Part shown: piece by piece, positions 56,637-64,000 of the stretch
How positions within the stretch are numbered: the stretch's first letter is position 1
Layout: every line of letters starts with the position of its first letter
Source of the DNA: Papio anubis
Lineage: Eukaryota > Chordata > Mammalia > Primates > Cercopithecidae
Direction: 5' to 3'
Assembly: GCF_008728515.1 (NCBI RefSeq)
Contig: NC_044985.1
Coordinates: 83,429,392 to 83,493,391, forward strand
DNA length: 64,000 nt
The notes under the pieces: generated by a model
Databases searched by the model: none
Told to the model about the DNA's origin: nothing
What the model saw: the letters and a program-made list of their open reading frames with translations, nothing else
Made by a program: the position numbers and the translations under genes

Positions 56637-59600
56637 ATGACAGGATCAAATTCACACATAACAATATTATCCTTAAATGTAAATGGGCTAAATGCCCCAA
56701 TTAAAAGACATAGACTGGCAAATTGGATAAAGAGTCAAGACCCATCATTGTGCTATATTCAGGAGACCCATCTCACATGCAAAGACACACATAGGCTCAA
56801 AATAAAGGGATGCAGGAATATTTATCAAGCAAATGGAAAGCAAAAAAAAAAAAAAAAAGAAAAAAGAAAAAAAGAAAAAACAAACAAAAAAATGGGTTGC
56901 AATCCTAGTGTCTGATAAAATAGACTTAAACCAGCAACATCAAAAAAGACAAAGAAGGCCATTACATAATGGTAAAGGGATCAACGCAACAAGAAGAACT
57001 AACTATGCTAAATATGTATGTACCTAATATAGGAGCACCCAGATTCATAAAGCAAGGTCTAGGAGACCTACAAAAAGACTTAGACTCCCACGCAATAATC
57101 ATGGGAGACTTTAACACCCCAGTGTCAATATTAGACAGATCAATGAGACAGAAAATTAACAAGGATATTCAGAACTTGAACTCAGCTCTGCACCAAGCAG
57201 ACCTAATAGACATCTACAGAACTCTCCACCCCAAATCAATAGAATATGCATTCTTCTCAGCACCACATTGCTCTTTATCTAAAACTGACCACATAATTGG
57301 AAGTAAAACACTCCTCAGCAAATGCAAAAGAACAGAAATCATAACAAACAGTCTCTCAGACCACGATGCAATCACATTAGAACTCAGGATTAAGAAACTC
57401 ACTCAAGGCACAGTGGCTCACACCTGTAATCCCAGCACTTTGGGAGGCTGAGGCAGGTGGATCAAGAGGTCAGGAGATTGAGGCCATCCTGGCTAACATG
57501 GTAAAACCCTGTCTCTACTGAAAATACAAAAAATTAGCTGGGTGTGGTGGCAGGCACCTGTAGTCCCAGCTACTCAGGAGGCTAAGGCAAGAGAATGGTG
57601 TGAACCCGGGAGGCAGAGCTTGCAGTGAGCTCAGATCATGCCACTGCACTCCAGTCTGGGCAACAGAGCGAGACTCTGTTTCAAAACAAAAACAACAATA
57701 AAAAAAAAGAAGCTCACTCAAAACCACACAACTACATGGAAACTGAAGAACCTGCTCTTGAATGACTACTGGGTAAATAACGAAATTAAAGTAGAAATAA
57801 ATAAGTTCTTTGAAACCAATGAGAATAAAGGCACAACATACCAGAATCTCTGGGACACAGCTAAAGCAGTATTTAGAGGAAAATTTATAGGACTAAATGC
57901 CCACAGGAGAAAGCAGGAAAGATCTAAAATCGACACCCTAACATCACAATTAAAAAAATTAGAGAAGCAAGAGCAAACAAATTCAAAAGCTAGCAGAAGA
58001 CAATAAACAACTAAGATCAGAGCAGAACTTAAGGAGATAGAGACACGAAAAACTCTTCAAAAAATAAATGAATCCAGGAGCTGGGTTTTTGAAAAGATCA
58101 ACAAAATAGATAGACTGGTAGCAAGACTAATAAAGAAGAAAAGAGAGAAGAATAAAATAGGCACAATAAGAAAGGACAAAGGGGATATCACCACTGATCC
58201 CACAGAAATACAAACTACCATCAGAGAATACTATAAACACCTCTACGCAAATAAACTAGAAAATCTAGAAGAAATAGATAAATTCGTGGATACACACACC
58301 CTCCCAAGACTAAACCAGGAAGAATTTGAATCCCTGAATAGAACAATAACAATTTCTGAAATTGAGGCAGTAATTAATAGCCTACCAACCAAAAAAAGCC
58401 CAGGACCAGGTGGATTCACAGACGAATTCCACCAGAGGTACAAAGAGGAGGTGGTATTATTCCTTCTGAAACCATTCCAAACAATAGAAAAAGAAGGACT
58501 CCTCCCTAACTCATTTTATGAGGCCAGCATCATCCTGATACCAAAACCTGGCAGAGACACAACAACAAAAAGAAATTTCAGGCCAATAACCCTGATGAGC
58601 ATCAGTGCGAAAATCATTAATAAAATACTGGCAAACCGAATCCAGAGGCACATCAAAAAGCTTATCCATCACGACCAAGTTGGCTTTATCCCTGGGATAC
58701 AAGGCTAGTTCAACATACACAAATTAGTAAAAGTAAACCATCACATAAACAGAACCAATGACAAAAACCACATGATTATCTCAATAGATGCAGAAAAGGC
58801 CTTCAACAAAATTCAATGCCGTTTCATGCTAAAAACTCTCAATAAACTAGGTATTGATGAAACATATCTCAAAATAATAAGAGCTATTTATGACAGATCC
58901 ACAGCCAATATCATACTGAATGGGCAAAAGCTGGAAGTATTCCCTTTGAAAACCAGCACAAGACAAGGATGCACTCTCTCACCAGTCCTATTCAGCATAG
59001 TATTGGAAATTCTTGCCAGGGCAATCGGGCAAAAGAAATAAAGGTATTCAAATAGGAAGAGAGGAAGTCAAATTGTCTCTGTTTGCAGATGACATGACTG
59101 AATATTTAGAAAGCCCCATCATCTCAGCCCAAAATTTCCTTAAGTTGATCAGCAACTTCAGCAAGTTCTCAGGATACAGAATCAATGTGCAAAAATCACA
59201 AGCATTCCTATACACAAATAATAGAGAGCCAAATCATGAATGAACTCCCATTCACAATTGCTACAAAGAGAATAAAATATCTAGGAATACAATTTACAAG
59301 GGATGTGAGGGACCTCTTCAAGGAGAACTACAAACCACTGCTCAAGGAAATAAGAGAGGACACAAACAAATGGAAAAACATTCCATGCTCATGGATAGGA
59401 AGAATCAATATCATGAAAATGGCCATACTGCCCAAAGTGATTTATAGATTCAATGCTATCTCCATCAAGCTACCATTGACTTTCTTCACCGAATTGGAAA
59501 AAAGTACTTTAAATTTCAAGTGGAACCAAAAAAGAGCCCGTATAGCCAAGGCAATCCTAAGCAAAAAGAACAAAGCTGGAGGCATCACGCTACCTGACTT

Positions 59601-60803
59601 CAAACTATACTACAAGGCTACAGTAACCAAAACAGCATGGTACTGGTACCAAAACAGATATATAGACCAATGGAACAGAACAGAGGCCTCAGAAATAATG
59701 CCATACATCTACAACCATCTGATCTTTGACAAACCTGACAAAAACAAACAATAGGAAAAGGATTCCCTAGGTAATAAATTATGTTGGGAAAACTGGCTAG
59801 CCACATGCAGAAAACTGAAACTGGATCTCTTCCTTATACCTTATACAAAAATTAACTTAAGATGGGTTAAAGACTTCAAAAGTAAAACCCCAAATCATAA
59901 AACTCCTAGAAGAAAACCTAGGCAACACCATTCAGGACATAGGAATGGGCAAAGACTTCATGGATAAAACACCAAAAGCAATGGCAACAAAAGCCAAAAT
60001 TGACAAACAGGATCTAATTAAACTAAAGAGCTTCTGCACAGCAAAAGAAACTATCATCAGAGTGAACAGGCAACCTACAGAATGAGAGAAAATTTTTGCA
60101 ATGTCTCTACCTGACAAAGGGCTAATATCCAGAATCTACAAGGAACTTAAACAAATTTACAAGAAAAAAAAAAAAGAAAAACCATCAAAAAGTGGGCAAA
60201 GGATATGAACAGACATTTGTCAAAAGAAAACATTTATGTGGCCAACAAACATATGAAAGAAAGCTCATCATCACTGGTCATTAGAGAAATGCAAATCAAA
60301 ACCACAATGAGATACCATCTCATGCCAATTAGAATGGCAATCATTAAAAAGTCAGGAAACAACAGAGGTTGGAGCGGATGTGGACAAATAGGAATGCTTT
60401 TACACCGTTGGTGGGAGTGTAAATTAGTTCAACCATTGTGGAAGACAGTGTGGCAATTCCTCAAGGATCTAGAACTAGAAACACCATTTGACCCAGCAAT
60501 CCCATTACTGGGTATATAACCAAAGGATTATAAATCATTCTACTGTGACACATGTACACAATTGTTTATTGCAGCACTATTCACTACAGCAAAGACTTGG
60601 TATCAACCCAAATGCCCATCAATGATAGACTGGGTAAAGAAAATGTGGCAGATATACACCATGGAATACTACGCAGCTATAAAAAAGGATGAGTTCATGT
60701 CCTTTGCAAGGACATGGATGAAGCTGGAAACCGTCATTCTCAGCAAACTGACACAGGAATAGAAAACCAAACACTTCATGTTCTCACTCATAAGTGGGAG
60801 TTG
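56637..60803 (+). pseudogene. L1 ORF2 remnant (endonuclease and reverse transcriptase)
   Basis: ORF2 encodes an endonuclease, a reverse transcriptase and a Cys-rich end. Visible motifs are MGDFNTP (about 57103) and SLSDHDA (about 57354) of the endonuclease, and SLFADDM (about 59080) of the reverse transcriptase. The frame is broken by an A-rich expansion (56840-56892), an AluY insertion (57406-57706), a stop near 58707 (GIQG then TAG) and several frameshifts. It is dead. Confidence 0.92.
57392..57720 (+). repeat. AluY inserted into L1 ORF2, with 14-bp TSDs
   Basis: AAGAAACTCACTCA (57392-57405) and AAGAAGCTCACTCA (57707-57720) flank the Alu body (57406-57706). GATTGAGGCCATCCTGGCTA and GAGAATGGTGTGAACCCGG mark AluY. 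The A-tail contains AAC and AAT units. Confidence 0.96.
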
Positions 60804-61024
60804 AACAATAAGAACACATGGACACAGGGAGGGGATCATCACACACTGGGGCCTGTCGGGGGTTGGGAGACTAGGGGAGGGATAGCATTAGGAGAAATAG
60901 CTACTGTAGATGGTGGGTTGATGGGTGCAGCAAAACACCATGGCATGTGTATACCTAGGTAACAAACCTGCACGTTCTGCACATGTATCCCAGAACTTAA
61001 AGTATAATAAAAAATAAAAAATTG

Positions 61025-61319
61025 GGCCGGACGTGTTGCCTCACACCTGTAATCCCAGCACTTTGGGAGGTTGATGTGGATCATCTGAGGTCAAAAGTTC
61101 AAGACCAGCCTGGCCAACATGGTGAAACCCCATCTCTACTAAAATACAAAAGTTAGCTGGACGTAGTGGTGGGTGCCTGTAATCCCAGCTATTCGGGAGG
61201 CTGAGGCAGGAAAATCACTTGAACCTGGGAGGTGGAGGTTGCTGTGAGCCGAGATCACGCCATTGCACTCCAGCCTGGGTGACACAGTGAGACTCCATCT
61301 CAAAAAAAAAAAAAAAAAT
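61025..61319 (+). repeat. Alu (S type) at the L1 tail
   Basis: It follows the A-rich end of the L1 directly and ends in 17 A, then TTAAAAATTAAAAAT. It probably landed in the L1 poly(A) tail. Confidence 0.94.
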
Positions 61320-61979
61320 TAAAAATTAAAAATCCTGATTCCATTGATACCCTTTTCTGAGGAGGCTGGAATCAACCCAATTGAAAGAATCAACTATGGA
61401 GATTGCCAGTTGTGTAGAATGAACAGTTTGTCAAGGAGAATCAACCATCTCATAGCTAGTTTGAAAGGAAGGCAGATATAATCTTGAACGATTCACACAA
61501 ATTCATAAGGTGTTAAAGGCATGAAAATAAATTTTTAAATACTTCAAAAAAAATAAATAACAGGTGAAGGAAAAAAACAGTTTTGACGTGGGAGGGCTGC
61601 AAGAGAAGTAAGGACTTCAGAGCTCAGGGCAATTTCCATTAATTTCCATTAATACAAGGAAATTTCCAATTTCCATTAATACAAGGAAAGAGGCTGAAGT
61701 CAAGGGTGTTTTGTTGATTGCAGAGTTAAACATGCTGGGGGCATTTTGGAGATCATGATGAAAGAATTCGGAAGCTAAGGAAGGAAAAGATAAATAGGGC
61801 ATTATGCACCTTGTACCCGATTTACAATTCATATAGAATCTAACTCCCTGAGTTCTGCAACATGAAGGCCCAGAGGTTGTAATTGGAGGAATATGAGAAT
61901 AGGCATGTTGAGGAAGCTTGGCCCAAATGGAGATTAACAGAGGTAGAGATGTGAGGCAAGATAGAACTATGTCTATCTG
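61320..61979. other. Unassigned; holds a 21-bp tandem repeat
   Basis: 61641-61661 and 61668-61688 are identical 21-bp copies (AATTTCCATTAATACAAGGAA). No gene is recognised. Confidence 0.5.
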
Positions 61980-62194
61980 CTCACTGCAAGCTCCACCTCC
62001 TGGGTTCATTCTCCTGCCTCAGCCTCCTGAGTAGCTGGGACTACAGGCGCCACCATGCCCGGCTAATTTTTTGTATTTTTAGTAGAGACAGGGTTTCACC
62101 GTGTTAGCCAGGATGGTCTCGATCTCCTAACCTCGTGATCTGCCCGCCTCGGCCTCCCAAAGTGCTGGGAGGCGTGAGCCACCGCGCCCGGCCG
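61980..62194 (-). repeat. AluY-type fragment, minus strand, lacking its 3' end
   Basis: The copy starts inside the right arm (CTCACTGCAAGCTCC) with no T-run before it, and ends GCGCCCGGCC, the intact 5' end of the Alu. Small deletions are at GGCGCCACC and at GCTGGGAGGCG. Confidence 0.92.
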
Positions 62195-62439
62195 GGACTT
62201 TAACTTTAAGGTATCAATATTTTAGTTTGTTGATAATGCAGCTTTGGAGCCAGCATTCACGATGGCTTCCCCAAGAAGTACTAAATCCTGAGATTCTTAG
62301 TTTCTAGATAGTTCTCTGTTTAATCCTCTTTTCCCTCTCCCCTCTGTTACTGCCATAGTTCAGGATCTCACTTTTTTCTCCCTGGGGTTTTGCAGAAACC
62401 AGAGTCATTATTTGCTATGCTCACCCACGCTAAACTCGT
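62195..62439. other. Unassigned sequence
   Basis: Nothing is recognised. Confidence 0.4.
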
Positions 62440-62815
62440 TATTTTCCCACAATGTCAATTTACCTGGCATTTTCTACCCATGCCATGCTTTCCTACCCCC
62501 ACATGCCTTTGTACTTGCTCTCTTCTCCTGCCTTGTCCTTTCTCTCCTTGTTTTCCAGGTAACAACCCATCTGATTTCTACCTTAAAGCCTATTTTGAAT
62601 ACCATTCTGTAAACACTTTTTTGACTACTCCCACCACTTTGATTTCACAAACATTACAATTCCTCATCTGTGTCTCCGCTACTTTGCAGAAGTGATTTGT
62701 ATTGTTTCCTCAATTATACTGTAAATTCCTTAGGCCAAAAGTTATTTCTTATATCTATTTCAGTCCATAGTCTTTCACACACAATAAGTTCTCACTAAGA
62801 GTTTGTTGAATAAAT
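62440..62815 (+). repeat. L2 LINE 3' end
   Basis: The order CATGCCATGCTTTCC, CTTGCTCTCTTCTCCTGCC, ACTGTAAATTCCTTAGG, TTTCACACACAATAAGTTCTC and TTGTTGAATAAATAA follows the L2 end. Confidence 0.65.
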
Positions 62816-63835
62816 AATGTGATGCATCAAATGACACATCCATCTCTGTGTTTTTCACCAAAGGGTATCTCTAAATACGTTTCCTCTTTACTTTCTCGTT
62901 AACATCAAAGGTAGATGGTCCCTCAATTCTCTCTTAAGTTCAATCATAAACAAAGCCCTTACTCCCAGCTTTTTTAATCCATCCAAGTGACTTCATCAGT
63001 TCTTTCATTTCCTTATTTATCTCCACACTCTCTCCTTTTCAATTTGCTTTATATTTTCTGCTGTCAAGTATATCAGGTTTCAGTTATTCATCCACAGGAT
63101 TACCACCTTGACTCTATTGCTCCTTATAGATACTTCATTTGTGCCAGATCTTCCCACCAATGCGAGCTGTAAAAGCATCTGTTTATTCTTTTTGTCCATC
63201 AGGTAATTGTCAGATTGCACATACAAACACATGTGCAGAAACAAAAACAAAAAGTACAAATCTTAAAGAAGAAAGGAAATATTTTCCTAATATTCAGTAA
63301 TTTTGCAAGATTGCTATACAAAAGCTAAGCCAAATTTTAGAGATTACTATTTATTTGGGCCCATTTAACATTTAGACAAAGGCCTCCTTCCTTCTCAAGC
63401 TGCGACTAATAAGCTGTAATGAATCTTTGGTCTTCTAGTCACATATATAAAACCTAGAGAATGGAGAGTTATTAATTTTTATAATAGACCTTTGAGAACC
63501 TGATGAAAGGTATATAGAGTCTCACCCCAGGAAAAAACATACTGTCATTTTTTAGTTAGTTCAGAGGTTCACAGGTCCTGTGAAGCCTAACCATAGATCC
63601 AGATGTAAAATCCACTCATCTAAAAAGTTATCAGTTATTAGAGATGGTTTAAAGGTTTCCTTTTTGCTAATTTTTATTTTCTAATTTTCATAAAATGAAA
63701 ATTATTTGTGTTAAAAAATATATATATATATTTAAAACAAGCCCATATTACATGATATGCATAAAGGATCTGGTAAAATAAATTCATCATGTAGTGAACT
63801 TGTCAAAGACTAATGGGTTTTGAATGAGGCATGAC
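62816..63835. other. Unassigned AT-rich sequence
   Basis: A TA microsatellite is at about 63716-63731. No repeat or exon is recognised. Confidence 0.4.
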
Positions 63836-63935
63836 TATAATACAAGGCACTTAGTTTTCCCATCTGTAAAATGGAGTAATTAATATTAATCAGTCATCAT
63901 GTCATATAGGTTAATACTTGCAAAATTCTAATAAT
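63836..63935 (+). repeat. MIR SINE fragment
   Basis: TTAGTTTTCCCATCTGTAAA and ATGGAGTAATTAATATTAA match the MIR core end. Confidence 0.55.
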
Positions 63936-64000
63936 TGTGATTTTTCTATTCTCTCCCTGGGTAGTCTCTCTGTCATTTAGGTTGTAATTTTCTTCCCTAG

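Larger units (their letters stand above)
55711..61018 (+). mobile_element. 5'-truncated L1 (L1PA type, older primate)
   Basis: LINE-1 copies itself by target-primed reverse transcription. This copy starts inside ORF1 (about 55711), lacks the 5' UTR promoter, and runs through ORF2 and the 3' UTR to the A-rich tail near 61005. The remaining ORF1 frame ends at 56573. ORF2 starts at 56637. The 3' UTR with GTCGGGGGTTGGGAGACTAG and TAACAAACCTGCACGTTCTG points to an L1PA subfamily of middle age. An AluY interrupts ORF2 at 57406 and another Alu sits beyond the tail. It cannot move by itself. Confidence 0.95.

Noticed and set aside
60714..60962. 82-codon frame after the end of L1 ORF2
   Set aside because: It is a read-through frame in the L1 3' UTR, not a separate gene.
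1..64000. tRNA, rRNA, snRNA, CRISPR, bacterial or viral genes
   Set aside because: I looked for typical sequence words by eye on both strands and saw none, other than MIR and Alu relics that derive from tRNA or 7SL RNA. Retroviral content is limited to LTRs.

Overview
This is a 64 kb stretch of primate, almost certainly human, nuclear DNA. The evidence is about 30 Alu copies including AluY-type ones, a 5'-truncated L1 of L1PA type, MaLR and ERV LTRs, L2/MIR fossils, one methylation-type CpG island and intron-rich, low coding density. There are no operons, CRISPR arrays, rRNA or tRNA genes.

The one protein-coding gene is on the minus strand at the left. A CpG-island promoter with a non-coding first exon (about 19.2-19.75 kb), a start-codon exon (17352-17473) and a second coding exon (14576-14671) form the 5' end of FTCDNL1 (formiminotransferase N-terminal subdomain-like). 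The exon phases fit exactly. A third homologous exon at 12850-13002 is still open and in phase but its splice acceptor reads GG instead of AG. Using the nearest intact AG would shift frame into a stop. This looks like a dying exon that the gene must skip; skipping keeps the frame but removes the segment aligning with the HPRMGALD active-site region of FTCD. Later exons are not in the window and would lie to the left. By general knowledge FTCDNL1 is at human 2q33.1 near SATB2; the position was not computed here.

Layout: 1-12.8 kb is FTCDNL1 intron with Alus, an MLT1 LTR, a HAL1/L1M relic that carries half of a local inverted duplication (8.8/10.0 kb), a perfect 32-bp hairpin and an L2. 11-12.3 kb and 14.7-18.7 kb are repeat-poor. 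19.1-19.75 kb is the CpG island, with a full CTCF core match at 19887. 21225-21368 is a candidate plus-strand exon with strong splice sites. 22.4-29 kb is Alu/L2-rich with a hAT MITE. 29-38.9 kb is AT-rich, almost without young repeats, and holds a bare poly(A) insertion. 39-50 kb holds Alus, a COX6C processed pseudogene, three LTRs, a MER5-like element and an L1ME. 50-55.7 kb has MLT1 and THE1 LTRs and old repeat sequence. 55.7-61.0 kb is the L1, broken by an AluY with clear target-site duplications. 61-64 kb has two more Alus, an L2 and a MIR.

I found no new multi-gene system. The most interesting signal is the FTCDNL1 exon with the lost acceptor; after it come the inverted duplication plus hairpin at 8.8-10.15 kb, the CTCF match beside the promoter, and the candidate exon at 21.2 kb.
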